Made by a program: the position numbers and the translations under genes. From Chthonomonadales bacterium (lineage in GTDB: Bacteria; Armatimonadota; Chthonomonadetes; Chthonomonadales; CAJBBX01), in assembly GCA_020849275.1 (NCBI GenBank), contig JADLGO010000011.1:1-64000 (forward strand): a DNA stretch of 64,000 nt, in the 5' to 3' direction. Shown piece by piece: positions 6,982-15,736 of this stretch. Positions within the stretch are counted from its first letter, which is position 1. Every line of letters begins with the position of its first letter. The notes under the pieces were generated by a model that worked only from the letters and a program-made list of their open reading frames with translations, did no database searches and had not been told where the DNA came from.

Positions 6982-8097
6982 ATGGACACCTTTGCCTTCG
7001 TGATCCACCCCATCGATGCACGCCGGGACATCGCCCGTAAGTACCCCGTTGCACGCTACCTGCCGGAACGCCTTATCGAGTGGTACATTGAGCGCCGCGA
7101 TCCGCTGGTCGTCGCGCACGTCACCGGCGTGCGCTCGGCCACGGGGGCGCGGACCGAGGGGTGGTTCATCGGATGCCCGCTCACTCCTCGCCAGTTCCTC
7201 GAACTGCCTCTGGAGCAGGTCTACGCGAAGCTCGAGCAGTGCGGGAGGATCGCCGAGGAACTGGGCGCCGGCATTCTAGGTCTCGGGGCGTTCACCTCCG
7301 TGGTAGGAGATGGCGGGCGCACGCTGGCGGGCCGCCTGCGCATCCCGGTGACCACCGGCAACTCCTACACCGTCGCCACGGCCGTCGAGGGAGCCGTCGA
7401 TGCCGCCCGGCGCATGGGTGCCGAGCTCTGCGACGCCCGCGTGGCGGTGGTTGGTGCCTCGGGCTCGATAGGGGCGACGTGCGCGGAGATCCTGGCGCGA
7501 CGGGCGCGCTCGGTGGCCCTCGTTGGCCGCAGCGCGGAGCGGTTGGAGGCGGCGGCGCGGCGCGTGCGCGAGGCCGCCACAGGCGCCGTCGACGTGTACC
7601 TCGACGTGGCGGCAGGCCTGCGTGACGCCGACATCGTGGTCACGGTGAGCAGCGCGGCAAAGGCCATCGTGCTGCCATCGCACATGAAGGGCGGGGCGGT
7701 GGTGTGCGACGTCGCGCGGCCGCGCGATGTGTCGACGGCGGTGGCGCGCGAGCGGCCGGACGTGCTGGTGATCGAGGGGGGCGTGGTGCGCGTTCCGGGC
7801 GATATGCGGTGCGCGAAGGCCGGGGACGAGCAGCGGCCCTTCGGCTTTGGCTTCCCGCCGGGCACGGCCTATGCGTGCATGTCCGAGACGATGGCGCTCG
7901 CGCTGGAGGGGCGGTTGGAGAGCTTCACGCTGGGCAAGGAGGTCTCCGTCGCTCAGGTCGACGAGATCGCGGGCATCTGCGCCCGGCACGGCTTCCGATT
8001 GGACGGCTACCGGTCGTTCGAGCGCCTGGTGACGGATGAGCAGGTCGCCGCGGCGCGCGCCGCCGCGGGCCGGCCCGCGCCGACGCACGCCGCCTGA
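6982..8097 (+). CDS. Long-chain acyl-ACP reductase-like / shikimate-dehydrogenase-like protein
   Basis: 371 residues. N-terminal domain with GCPLTPRQFLELP, then a Rossmann fold with VVGASGSIGATCAE (NADPH loop), then FPPGTAYACMSETMALALEG, which aligns by eye with the cyanobacterial acyl-ACP reductase stretch around its catalytic cysteine. Here Cys299 is conserved; the cyanobacterial enzyme uses a cysteine near residue 294. That family reduces fatty acyl-ACP to aldehydes. No aldehyde-deformylating oxygenase is in the window. ATG at 6982 is chosen over the longer frame because homology begins there, although the ribosome site is weak. Co-transcribed with the preceding gene; the pairing is known in other phyla, the substrate is not established here. 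Confidence 0.72.
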   Translation: MDTFAFVIHPIDARRDIARKYPVARYLPERLIEWYIERRDPLVVAHVTGVRSATGARTEGWFIGCPLTPRQFLELPLEQVYAKLEQCGRIAEELGAGILGLGAFTSVVGDGGRTLAGRLRIPVTTGNSYTVATAVEGAVDAARRMGAELCDARVAVVGASGSIGATCAEILARRARSVALVGRSAERLEAAARRVREAATGAVDVYLDVAAGLRDADIVVTVSSAAKAIVLPSHMKGGAVVCDVARPRDVSTAVARERPDVLVIEGGVVRVPGDMRCAKAGDEQRPFGFGFPPGTAYACMSETMALALEGRLESFTLGKEVSVAQVDEIAGICARHGFRLDGYRSFERLVTDEQVAAARAAAGRPAPTHAA

Positions 8098-8125
8098 GGG
8101 CGGAGTGACGCACGGGAGGGAACCC

Positions 8126-9073
8126 ATGGAGCTATCGCGACGCGAGATGATCGCCGGCGCCGTGGCGGCCGCCGCCGGGCTCACCCGTGGGCGGGCGGAA
8201 GCCGTCGCCGGGCGCATGCCGATGCGCACGCTCGGCCGCACCGGCGCGCGCGTCTCGCTCATCGGCTTCGGCTCCGCCCCGCTGGGCCACAGCTTCCAGT
8301 CGCAGGAGGTGTTCGATCGCATGCTGGGCGAGGCGCTCGACCTCGGCATCAACTACGTCGACACGGCCACCATCTACGACGTGTCGCAGGAGCGCCTCGG
8401 GCCCATCGTCAAGCGCAACCGCAAACGAATATTCCTGACCACCAAGACGCGCGGCACCACGAAGGCGGGCGCGCTGAAGACCATCGAGGAGAGTTTGCGG
8501 TTGCTGCAGACCGACCACGTCGACCTGGTGCACATGCACAACGTGGGGGACCTTGATGTTAACCGGCTGACGGACGATGACAGCGCACTGCGGGGCATCC
8601 AGGAGGCTCAGCGGCGCGGATGGGCGCGTTTCGTGGGCGCCACCAGCCACATGAACGTGCCACGTCTGCTGCCTGTGCTCGCGACCGGCGCCATCGATGT
8701 CATCATGGTGCCGATCAACTTCGTCTACCGGCAGACCTACGACTTCGAGGGCAAGGTGCTGCCCATCGCTCGCAAGCACCGCATCGGCATCATCGCGATG
8801 AAGGTGCTCGGCGGTGTGCCCAACTGGCAGTACCGCACGCCGACGCCGTGCCTGATGCCAGCCGACCGCGTTGAGTTGGCGATCCGCTACGCGCTCAGCG
8901 TGCCCGACGTGGCGACGGCCGTGATCGGGCTCAATTTCCCCGAGCAACTCCGGCAAGCGGCCGCGGCAGCTCGGGCCTTCAAGCCGCTGAACGAGCGTGA
9001 ACGGGTCGAGGTCGTCGAGGAGGGCGCGCGTCTCGCAAAGGCCTGGGGCACGCACCTCGGTCCGGTCCAGTAG
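8126..9073 (+). CDS. Tat-exported aldo/keto reductase
   Basis: 315 residues. Opens with a twin-arginine motif (SRREMI, residues 4-9) and an Ala/Gly-rich hydrophobic stretch, so it is probably exported folded. The TIM barrel follows: TLGRTGARVSLIGFG, DTATIYDVSQERLG (catalytic Asp and Tyr), TTKTRG (Lys) and VDLVHMHN (His), completing the AKR tetrad. The end, NFPEQLRQAAAAARAF, fits the cofactor-binding C-terminus. ATG at 8126 follows GGGAGGG by 5 nt. An NADPH enzyme exported by Tat is uncommon outside this kind of bacterium, where cofactor may be loaded before export. Third gene of the rightward run, 28 bp after the previous one. Confidence 0.85.
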   Translation: MELSRREMIAGAVAAAAGLTRGRAEAVAGRMPMRTLGRTGARVSLIGFGSAPLGHSFQSQEVFDRMLGEALDLGINYVDTATIYDVSQERLGPIVKRNRKRIFLTTKTRGTTKAGALKTIEESLRLLQTDHVDLVHMHNVGDLDVNRLTDDDSALRGIQEAQRRGWARFVGATSHMNVPRLLPVLATGAIDVIMVPINFVYRQTYDFEGKVLPIARKHRIGIIAMKVLGGVPNWQYRTPTPCLMPADRVELAIRYALSVPDVATAVIGLNFPEQLRQAAAAARAFKPLNERERVEVVEEGARLAKAWGTHLGPVQ

Positions 9074-9079
9074 GCCGCG

Positions 9080-11050
9080 TTACGGACTGACGACGGGCTC
9101 CAGATACGCTTCCGTCCTGCGCACGATGCCGTCGAACCATGCGCCGGAGGGATCCACCATCGGGATCCACCACGCAGCCGGTCGATGCTGCGTGTGCGGA
9201 AGCCCCTCTACGGTGAGGATCGCGCTGCGCACGAGGCCAAGGCGCGCCATGGCCGCCTCCGCCTCGATTTCGGCGAGCCGTCGCCGGGCCGGGCCAGCCT
9301 GCGCGCCGCGCTCCAACTCCAGCCGATGCGCCCGCAGGTCCGCGATAGCCGCCATTGCCTCGCGCCGCGCGCCCAGCAACTCCGCCAGCCGCCGCTCGTA
9401 GGCATCGCGCCGCTCGGTCTGTGCGCTCGTCCACTGTGTCGTCGCGCGGAAGTGCTCGCCGCGCTCGCGCTCGGTCTTGACGATGCTCCGCTTGGTCTCG
9501 CGCAGCTCCGCGCGGCGCCGATCGACCTCCTGCTGCACCCGCACAGCCTGCGCGCGCAACTCACGCAGGAGCCGCTTCGCCTCCTCGTACTCCGCCAGCC
9601 TCTGCCCCCAGGGGTCGCCCTCGCGTCCCGCGAGGAAAGCCATCAGCTCCCGCGGCGACGTGATCTCGCGCAGCCGCCGGAGCAGGGCGCGCTGCTCGTC
9701 GACCGCGCCGCGCCACGAGTCTGCCAACTCCGCGCCGCTAAGCTGCGGCCGGCCCAGTGGGCCGGCGAAGGCGGGTGGAAGGACCAGGCGCACCCGTGCG
9801 TCGCGCAACGCGTCCCAGGTGGGATAGCGGAGGCGCAGGATAGGCCGAAGATCCGCCTCGATCCCACGATCGCGCAGGAAGTCGTTCATCTGGCGCGTTC
9901 GCGCGACGTAGGCCGACCCCTCCTCGTTGAAGACGAAGATGAACTCACGGGCCAGCATGGAAATGAGGGCCACGGCCTTGCCGACGAGCACGACGCACGG
10001 GCCGAGCTCGGCGCGCAGCACCTCGGCGAGGGCCTGAACCGAGTGGATCGGCTCGCGCAATGGGATCCGCACCGGCTCGCGGGTCTCGACATGGATGGCG
10101 CGCAGCGTCACTCGCAGAGTCCCCCGGCCGTGCTCGGGGATCACCAGATCGAACGGCAGGGCGCCAAGACCGAAGCGGTCGAGCGTGTACATCTCCGTCC
10201 CCGCCACCGCGCCGTCATAGGCCTCCCGCGCCAGGTCGCGCGTGCGCTCGTTGAGGAACAGGTCGACGAGCGCGAACCGGGGGAGCGAGGCGGTCTCCGG
10301 GGCGAAGCGCAGCAGGCTGGCGGTGCAACTGGTCTCGGTGGCGGCGGGGCGAGCCCCGAGGAGCAACTCGAAGAGCCGGGGGTACATGTGGCGGTAGAGG
10401 CTGCACATCACCTCGTCGGGCTGCGCCTCCACATACTCGCAGACCTCGCCGAGCAGGCTCTCCGCGAGTTCGGCTGCCCGCGCGCGACAGCAGTCGTCCA
10501 CGATCGATTCGACGGTGCCCTGGAAACCCCAGCGAAGCATCTCGGCAAGCGCCGTTCCCACGTCGCGCAACCGCAGGTTATGCACCATGAGGTCGCGCCC
10601 GTCCGTGTAGACCAGTCCGCGCCACCCCCACGCCTCCGTCACCTCATCCAGGAACCGCTGCTCGCCCTCGGGCGCGCCGGCGGCGAGCGTGCGGAACGGA
10701 ACCCGATGGCGCGTGAAGTCGTGGCGCGTGGGGAAGCACTCGCTGCCAAACAGCCGCGCGATCTCGCCCGCCGCGGACCAGAGGTCCTTGGTGGTCCCGT
10801 CGTTATGCGGCATCAACTCGAAACGCGACTGGCCGGGCCGACGCCTCCCGAGCTTGGCGAAGTAGTCGGTGTCGTGCACGCCCAGCACCATGCGTCCGCC
10901 CAGCCCGAGGGAATCGAGCATCCGGCGAAGGACGGCCTTCATCGGCTCGTCCCACCACACGGTCTGACCGAGGGCCAGGAAGGGCGTGTCGGGATAGCGC
11001 TCCCGGAGCCCCTCCAGCACGGGGCGCACAGACGGATGTAAGTCGATCAC
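9080..11050 (-). CDS. Unrecognised 656-residue protein with a C-terminal coiled coil
   Basis: Starts at GTG 11050, with GGAG 8 nt upstream. The N-terminal part is globular, with acidic and histidine-rich motifs (GVHDTDYFAK, MPHNDGTTKDLW, TRHDFTRHRVPF) that could bind metal or nucleotide. The middle has a strongly hydrophobic GPCVVLVGKAVALISMLAREFIF block in an otherwise soluble protein. Residues about 484-604 are a long charged amphipathic helix suited to a coiled coil (many E, R, K, Q). The last 50 residues are again globular (HRPAAWWIPMVDPSGAWFDG). No signal peptide. I do not recognise the family. It stands alone on its strand, convergent with the aldo/keto reductase (6 bp gap) and 145 bp beyond the deglycation pair. 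Confidence 0.8.
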   Translation of the reverse strand: MIDLHPSVRPVLEGLRERYPDTPFLALGQTVWWDEPMKAVLRRMLDSLGLGGRMVLGVHDTDYFAKLGRRRPGQSRFELMPHNDGTTKDLWSAAGEIARLFGSECFPTRHDFTRHRVPFRTLAAGAPEGEQRFLDEVTEAWGWRGLVYTDGRDLMVHNLRLRDVGTALAEMLRWGFQGTVESIVDDCCRARAAELAESLLGEVCEYVEAQPDEVMCSLYRHMYPRLFELLLGARPAATETSCTASLLRFAPETASLPRFALVDLFLNERTRDLAREAYDGAVAGTEMYTLDRFGLGALPFDLVIPEHGRGTLRVTLRAIHVETREPVRIPLREPIHSVQALAEVLRAELGPCVVLVGKAVALISMLAREFIFVFNEEGSAYVARTRQMNDFLRDRGIEADLRPILRLRYPTWDALRDARVRLVLPPAFAGPLGRPQLSGAELADSWRGAVDEQRALLRRLREITSPRELMAFLAGREGDPWGQRLAEYEEAKRLLRELRAQAVRVQQEVDRRRAELRETKRSIVKTERERGEHFRATTQWTSAQTERRDAYERRLAELLGARREAMAAIADLRAHRLELERGAQAGPARRRLAEIEAEAAMARLGLVRSAILTVEGLPHTQHRPAAWWIPMVDPSGAWFDGIVRRTEAYLEPVVSP

Positions 11051-11195
11051 AGGTTTCGCTCCGGCGTGCCTGGCCCGTCCGCGCGGGCGTCGCCGAGGTC
11101 GCTGCTCCACAGTGTACCTGAACTCGCGGAGAGCCTCGCGGGCGCACCGTAAGCTATACGCGCGCGGCGGCCCGCCCGTGCCGGCCGGCGCTTGC

Positions 11196-12098
11196 TCAGC
11201 GGACATAGGCGCGCAGCGCGCCGTCGACCATCGCGCCGTAGGGCACCTCACCGAAGTGGTTCAGGTGGACGAGGAGGGGATACAGCTGCAGCAGGGGTCG
11301 CCGGTGCGCGTACCCGCGGTCGAGTGGCCAGGCGCTGGCGTAGGCGTCGACGAAGCCCCGGGGGAATCCGCCGAACAGCTCGACATAGGCCATCTCCACC
11401 TCGCGATCGGCTAGGTAGACCGCCGGGTCAATGACAACGGCCGCGCCGTTGGCCGGCAGGAAGTTGCCGCTCCAGAGGTCGCCGTGCACCAGGCAGGGCG
11501 CCTCGTTTCTCGTGGGCAGCAGGCGGTCCAGGACCGCCATCACCGCCTCAAGTCGGCGTTCCCGATGCGGGGGCATGCGGCCGTGGCGGCGCGCGACAGC
11601 GGCCTGCGGCGCCAGGCGGCAGTCGCGGTAGAACGCCGCCCACGAGTCGTGCGGGGCGTTCGGCTGAGCGTTCAGTCCCAGATAGTTGTCGCGGTCGAGC
11701 CCGAACTGTGCGCCCGGCCGCGCGGAGCGGCGATGATGGTCGGCCAGCGCGTCGGCGAACCCGCGCGAGAACGCGCGCTCGTCGTGCGGTGGCGCGCTCT
11801 CAACGAGTTCCAGCGCGAGATAGGGAGGCGCCGGTCCCTCCTCTCCGGCGTCGCGCCGCGCGAGCACGCGAGGAACTCGCAGCGCCCCAACGGCGCGAAT
11901 TCGCTCCAGGCCGTCGGCCTCCGCCGCGTAGAACCCGACGGGCGCCGCGGGGTTCCACTTCACGAACACCCTCTCGCCTCCGGCCTCCACGCGGGCGCTG
12001 CGGTTGATCATTCCTCCGGTCATGGGCACGGAGGCGCCGATGCGTGAGCCGAGGGCATCGGCGAGCGCCTGGCGCAGGGCGACGGGAAGCTCGCTCAC
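11196..12098 (-). CDS. Fructosamine/ketosamine-3-kinase family protein
   Basis: 300 residues, full length for the family. Aminoglycoside-phosphotransferase fold: VFVKWNP (ATP-binding Lys), catalytic loop CLVHGDLWSGN with Asp and Asn, and VVIDPAVYLADREVEMAY containing the metal-binding Asp. Members phosphorylate C3 of ketoamine sugars on glycated proteins, making them unstable so that the amine is freed. Bacterial members often prefer ribulosamines and erythrulosamines. Its start overlaps the end of the phosphatase gene by 4 bp (ATGA-type coupling), which fits a two-enzyme repair pathway. Confidence 0.9.
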   Translation of the reverse strand: MSELPVALRQALADALGSRIGASVPMTGGMINRSARVEAGGERVFVKWNPAAPVGFYAAEADGLERIRAVGALRVPRVLARRDAGEEGPAPPYLALELVESAPPHDERAFSRGFADALADHHRRSARPGAQFGLDRDNYLGLNAQPNAPHDSWAAFYRDCRLAPQAAVARRHGRMPPHRERRLEAVMAVLDRLLPTRNEAPCLVHGDLWSGNFLPANGAAVVIDPAVYLADREVEMAYVELFGGFPRGFVDAYASAWPLDRGYAHRRPLLQLYPLLVHLNHFGEVPYGAMVDGALRAYVR

Positions 12099-12556
12099 AG
12101 CCCGTGCTCACGGCGAATGTGGGCGAGCAGGCCGTCGGTCGCGGCGTCTACGAGGGCGTAGACGGCGTCGAACCCGCCCGTGTAGTAGGGGTCTGGCACG
12201 TCGCGGAGCGCCGAGCTCGGCGCGAAGTCCAGGAGCCGCGCGAGGCGGGCGCGCGACGGGCCGAAAGCCTCCAGGTCGACCAGGTTGGCCTCGTCCATGG
12301 CGATCACGTAGTCGGCGTCGGCCAGGTCGGCCTCCGTCACGAGCCGCGCGAGGTGCTCGAAGTGGATCCCGTGGGCGCGCAGCGCGCGCAGCGTTCCGCG
12401 GTGCGGCGGCTCGCCGAGGTGCCAGTGGCCGGTGCCGGCCGAGTCGGCCTCGATGTGCGCCTCCAATCCGGCCTGGCGGACGCGCTGCATGAAGACGGCC
12501 TCGGCCATCGGCGAACGGCAGATGTTGCCGAGACACACGAAGATGACGCGAACCAT
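12095..12556 (-). CDS. Low-molecular-weight phosphotyrosine phosphatase family protein, probably a deglycation phosphatase
   Basis: 153 residues. The P-loop CLGNICRS (residues 8-15) has the nucleophile Cys8 and the Arg; the general-acid motif DPYY is at 122-125. Biochemically the family is annotated as protein tyrosine phosphatase, but LMW-PTP homologues have been shown to act on ribulosamine 5-phosphates. Here the gene is translationally coupled to a fructosamine-kinase homologue, and no tyrosine kinase or exopolysaccharide cluster is adjacent, so the sugar-phosphate role is the better reading. AAGGAAG precedes the ATG by 4 nt. Confidence 0.9.
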   Translation of the reverse strand: MVRVIFVCLGNICRSPMAEAVFMQRVRQAGLEAHIEADSAGTGHWHLGEPPHRGTLRALRAHGIHFEHLARLVTEADLADADYVIAMDEANLVDLEAFGPSRARLARLLDFAPSSALRDVPDPYYTGGFDAVYALVDAATDGLLAHIRREHGL

Positions 12557-12596
12557 TCCGCTTCCTTTGGGGGGCGGCAGAGCGGGCCCATCCGGA

Positions 12597-12625
12597 TTGA
12601 CGCCCTGCCCCCTGACGGCTATAAT
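12597..12625 (+). promoter_or_regulatory. sigma70-type promoter of trpB2
   Basis: TTGACG at 12597-12602 and TATAAT at 12620-12625 with a 17-bp spacer. The gene starts 36 bp after the -10 box, in a region divergent from the phosphatase gene. Confidence 0.82.
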
Positions 12626-12660
12626 GCGGACAACCTCCCGGCCCTACAGGAAACACAGCC

Positions 12661-13968
12661 ATGAGCGTGCCTACAAGCATCACTCTACCCTCCTCCGAGA
12701 CCCCGAAGGAGTGGTATAACCTGCTCGCCGACCTGCCCACCCCGATGCCCCCGCCACTCCACCCCGCTACCCAGAGGCCGGTCACGCCGGAAGACATGCT
12801 TCCGATCTTCCCCGCCAACCTGGTGGCGCAGGAGATGTGTCAGGAGCGGTGGGTTGAGATCCCCGATCCGATCCGCGAGATCTACGCTCTCTGGCGTCCG
12901 ACCCCGCTGCTGCGGGCCGTGCGCCTGGAACGCGCGCTCCAGACGCCCGCGCACATCTACTACAAGTACGAGGGAGTGAGCCCCGCCGGGTCACACAAGC
13001 CCAACACGGCCGTTGCGCAGGCGTTCTACAACCGCGAGGCGGGCGTACGCCGTCTGGCCACGGAGACTGGCGCGGGCCAATGGGGCGCGTCGCTGGCGTT
13101 CGCGTGCCAGCTCTTCGGGCTCGAGTGCACGGTGTATATGGTCAAGGTCAGCTACCAGCAGAAGCCCTATCGCCGGATGATGATGGAGACATGGGGCGCG
13201 GAGGTGTTCCCGAGCCCGAGCGAGCAAACGGGGTTCGGGCGCAGGGTTCTCGCCGAGGACCCGGCCTGCCCGGGAAGCCTGGGGATGGCGATCAGCGAGG
13301 CCATCGAGGACACGCTCCGCGCCGAGGCGACGAAGTACTCACTCGGGAGCGTGCTGAATCACGTTCTCATGCACCAGACGGTGATCGGCCTTGAGGCCAT
13401 CAGGCAGATGGAGTTGGCGGGCGAGGAGCCCGACGTCATCATCGGCTGCGTGGGCGGTGGCAGCAACTTCGCCGGCCTCGCCTTCCCGTTTCTTCGCGAG
13501 AAGGTGCTACGGGGCCGCGACTACCGCGTGGTGGCGGTGGAGCCCGCGGCCTGTCCCACGCTCACCGCGGGCGACCTGCGCTACGACTTCGGCGACACGG
13601 CTGGCATGACGCCGCTGCTGATGATGTACACGCTGGGTCACGACTTCATGCCGCCGCGCATCCACGCCGGCGGCCTGCGCTACCACGGCATGGCGCCGGC
13701 GGTGAGCCACGTGAAGAGGCTGGGCCTGATCGAGGCGGTGGCGCGGCCGCAGTCTCAGGTGTTCGAGAAGGCCGTGCTGTTCGCGCGCACGGAGGGCATC
13801 ATCCCGGCGCCGGAGGCGGCTCACGCGGTGGAGGTGGCGATCAACGAGGCTGTGGCGGCGCGGGAGGCCGGCGAGCCGCGCGTCATACTCTTCAATCTCA
13901 GCGGCCACGGCATGCTGGACCTGTCGGCCTACGAGGCGTACCTGTCCGGGTCACTGCAGGACGCGTGA
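12661..13968 (+). CDS. Tryptophan synthase beta subunit, TrpB2 type
   Basis: 435 residues, longer than ordinary TrpB (about 400) as expected of TrpB2. PLP lysine in GSHKPNTA (Lys113), phosphate-gripping loop CVGGGSNF, and the ETGAGQWG catalytic glutamate loop. The N-terminal extension beginning with a Pro-rich [10 protein letters not shown] stretch is typical of TrpB2. TrpB2 proteins condense indole or phosphoserine/serine with indole without a tight TrpA partner. No trpA, trpC or trpD lies in the window, consistent with a stand-alone indole-salvage or serine deaminase role. Own promoter at 12597-12625; a strong hairpin follows it. Confidence 0.93.
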   Translation: MSVPTSITLPSSETPKEWYNLLADLPTPMPPPLHPATQRPVTPEDMLPIFPANLVAQEMCQERWVEIPDPIREIYALWRPTPLLRAVRLERALQTPAHIYYKYEGVSPAGSHKPNTAVAQAFYNREAGVRRLATETGAGQWGASLAFACQLFGLECTVYMVKVSYQQKPYRRMMMETWGAEVFPSPSEQTGFGRRVLAEDPACPGSLGMAISEAIEDTLRAEATKYSLGSVLNHVLMHQTVIGLEAIRQMELAGEEPDVIIGCVGGGSNFAGLAFPFLREKVLRGRDYRVVAVEPAACPTLTAGDLRYDFGDTAGMTPLLMMYTLGHDFMPPRIHAGGLRYHGMAPAVSHVKRLGLIEAVARPQSQVFEKAVLFARTEGIIPAPEAAHAVEVAINEAVAAREAGEPRVILFNLSGHGMLDLSAYEAYLSGSLQDA

Positions 13969-14096
13969 GCGCTGCCGCGATGCCATTCGACGGAGCGCCG
14001 GGGGAACCGGGGTCCCACCAGGCCAGGCTCGCCGCGGACGCTCACCCGTCTGTGCCAGGGCCATGCGCGCATCCAGTCGGCCACGCCACGCGCGCC

Positions 14097-14126
14097 GCGC
14101 GCCCCGGCATCCATGCCGGGGCGCGC
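14097..14126. terminator. Strong hairpin after trpB2, between convergent genes
   Basis: Perfect 14-bp palindromic arms (14097-14110 and 14113-14126, GCGCGCCCCGGCAT and complement). No T-run. The rest of 13969-14208 shows nothing else. Confidence 0.6.
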
Positions 14127-14208
14127 GGAGGATGCGAGGGTCCGAGCTCCTGCATGACGGTGCTCGTCTCGAGCGTCGCGGTGATGCGGAGCGGGCCGCC
14201 CGTAGCGA

Positions 14209-15044
14209 CTACCAACCGGGCCCCGGCCGCACGCGTAGACCATCGTCGCCTATCAGGATGCCGCCGCTGAATGCGAACTGCGCGCCGCCCGGGCCGGCCC
14301 CGTGCTGGAGGGCGATCACGAGGCCGGGATCCTCCAGGAACACCTCGACCCCCGCAAGGCCAGACGCGTTCGCCAGCAAGGGCGCCAGCGGATCGCCCGC
14401 AGCCTGCGAGAGCGGCGTGCTCACCACCATCGCCACCACGTTCTCGCGCTCCTCGCGGCCGAGCCTGGCCCACGGGAGGCGCTCACCGGGGCGCAGCGTG
14501 CCGCGGCATAGCGCCAGCACCTCGGCCCTGGCGGCTCGTCCGATGTCGCCGGCACGGCGCATCGCCTCGAGGAGCTGGGCCCGCCGGGGCTTGCCCCCCT
14601 CGTCCCGCACGCGCAGGTAGGTTGCCAGGTCGCGTGGGAGCGCCCGCGCGATCGCGCATCCGGGCTGAGTGTGCCGCGCATGGGAGCCTCGGCCACCCGC
14701 AGGATGTGGGAGCCGTCCTCGCGCTTCACCCACTCCCAGTCGCCAAGAGCGGCGAGAGCCTCCATCACGCTCGATGCCCGCATCCCGGCCGCGTTGAGCG
14801 CCAGAGCGTGCTCGGCAATCTCCGGCGAGGCCTCCAGGCGCAGGCCACCGACGGCGGCATCGGTCACGGAGCGCAGCAGGGCGCCCAGCGTGCTGAGGCC
14901 GCGCGGCGGCATGAGCGTCTGGAGCAGTGGGTCGCCGGATGAGTCCGGGATGCCGCCGCGCGACGCCGGCGGCAACGGGTTGCCAAGGGGGGCTGGGGGC
15001 GACCCATCGGGCTCGTCCGGCTTCTGGGCTACCCTACTTCGCAT
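14209..15044 (-). pseudogene. Frameshifted gene of unknown function
   Basis: Two overlapping minus-strand frames together make one protein-like product of about 278 residues. The first runs from ATG 15044 (GGAGG 6 nt upstream) through GLSTLGALLRS, LEASPEIAEHALALNAAGM and GDWEWVKREDGSHILRV to about nt 14670. The second takes over with ARALPRDLATYLRVRDEGG, QLLEAMRRAGD, ENVVAMVVSTPLSQ and GVEVFLEDPGLVIALQHG, ending at the stop 14209-14211. The span is 836 bp, one base short of a multiple of three, so one nucleotide is missing near 14645-14680 (around a GCGCGATCGCGC palindrome). Either a recent pseudogene or a sequencing error. No family recognised. Confidence 0.65.
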
Positions 15045-15105
15045 GATGGACCTCCGGAGCGTCGCGGACGCCAACAGCGCGGCCGGCGGTCGGGACACCC
15101 GTCGC

Positions 15106-15660
15106 CTACGGTACGGGCGCGGTGCAGTACGCGAAGGCGCTCGCCTCCGCCGTGCCCGAGTTGCGGGCGTATGCGGCGGCCCAGACGCTGAAGCCAAAGC
15201 CGCTCCCCTGGTAGATGCACATGAACTCGCCCTCCTCCCAGTTAACTGAGAAGGGGTTGCCATCATTGTCCGTGTCGAACCCGATGCCAAAGTAGGGGTC
15301 CAGAAGGTACCCGACGTCGGCCATCGCCCCGTCGTCGGCCGACCCATCCAGCGTGTCGGCGACCAGACTGATCCAGGGCTGGAACCACTGACCCTGGCCA
15401 TTCCACGCCCAGGAGGTCATGTAACGTGCACACGCGCCGCATGCACTGCCCGGCTGCGCTGTCGTCGCCAGGACCGTCGCGCCCGAGGCGCCCGCCGACA
15501 CGGTGACCGCCGTCCCGGTCTGGTTCAGTGGCAGCACGCGCCAGTGGTAGGTACCGGTCGACCAGTAACCCTGCGAGACCCAATCGGCCCGGGCGCTCGT
15601 CGCGAACAGCGCGGCCGCGAGGAGCGCCAGCATGCCGCCCCAGCGATGTGAAGACCTCAT
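15106..15660 (-). CDS. Secreted protein of unknown function
   Basis: 184 residues from ATG 15660, with AGGAGAGG 6 nt upstream. A classical signal peptide ends at about residue 25 (TSARA before DW). The mature protein is Gly/Trp/Tyr-rich with WVSQGYWSTGTYHWRVLPL, TVSAGASGATVLA, CGACARY, and FDTDNDGNPFSVNWEEGE, an Asp/Asn-rich turn that could bind calcium. Four cysteines (two in CGAC, one in FMCIY, one in AYCTA) may form disulfides. No family recognised. Same strand and 61 bp upstream of the frameshifted gene, so they may once have formed one unit. Confidence 0.75.
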   Translation of the reverse strand: MRSSHRWGGMLALLAAALFATSARADWVSQGYWSTGTYHWRVLPLNQTGTAVTVSAGASGATVLATTAQPGSACGACARYMTSWAWNGQGQWFQPWISLVADTLDGSADDGAMADVGYLLDPYFGIGFDTDNDGNPFSVNWEEGEFMCIYQGSGFGFSVWAAAYARNSGTAEASAFAYCTAPVP

Positions 15661-15736
15661 GGCTTGCCTCTCCTGTCTGGCCGGCGAGGGCCCGGCCGTC
15701 ACGCAGGTACGCGCCCGCGCGCCGACGCGGACGCGG

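Noticed and set aside
9185-11041. 618-codon plus-strand frame opposite the 656-residue protein
   Set aside because: Although long, it is Arg/His/Gln/Gly-rich with no recognisable motif. The minus frame has a good ribosome site, balanced composition and a proper coiled coil.
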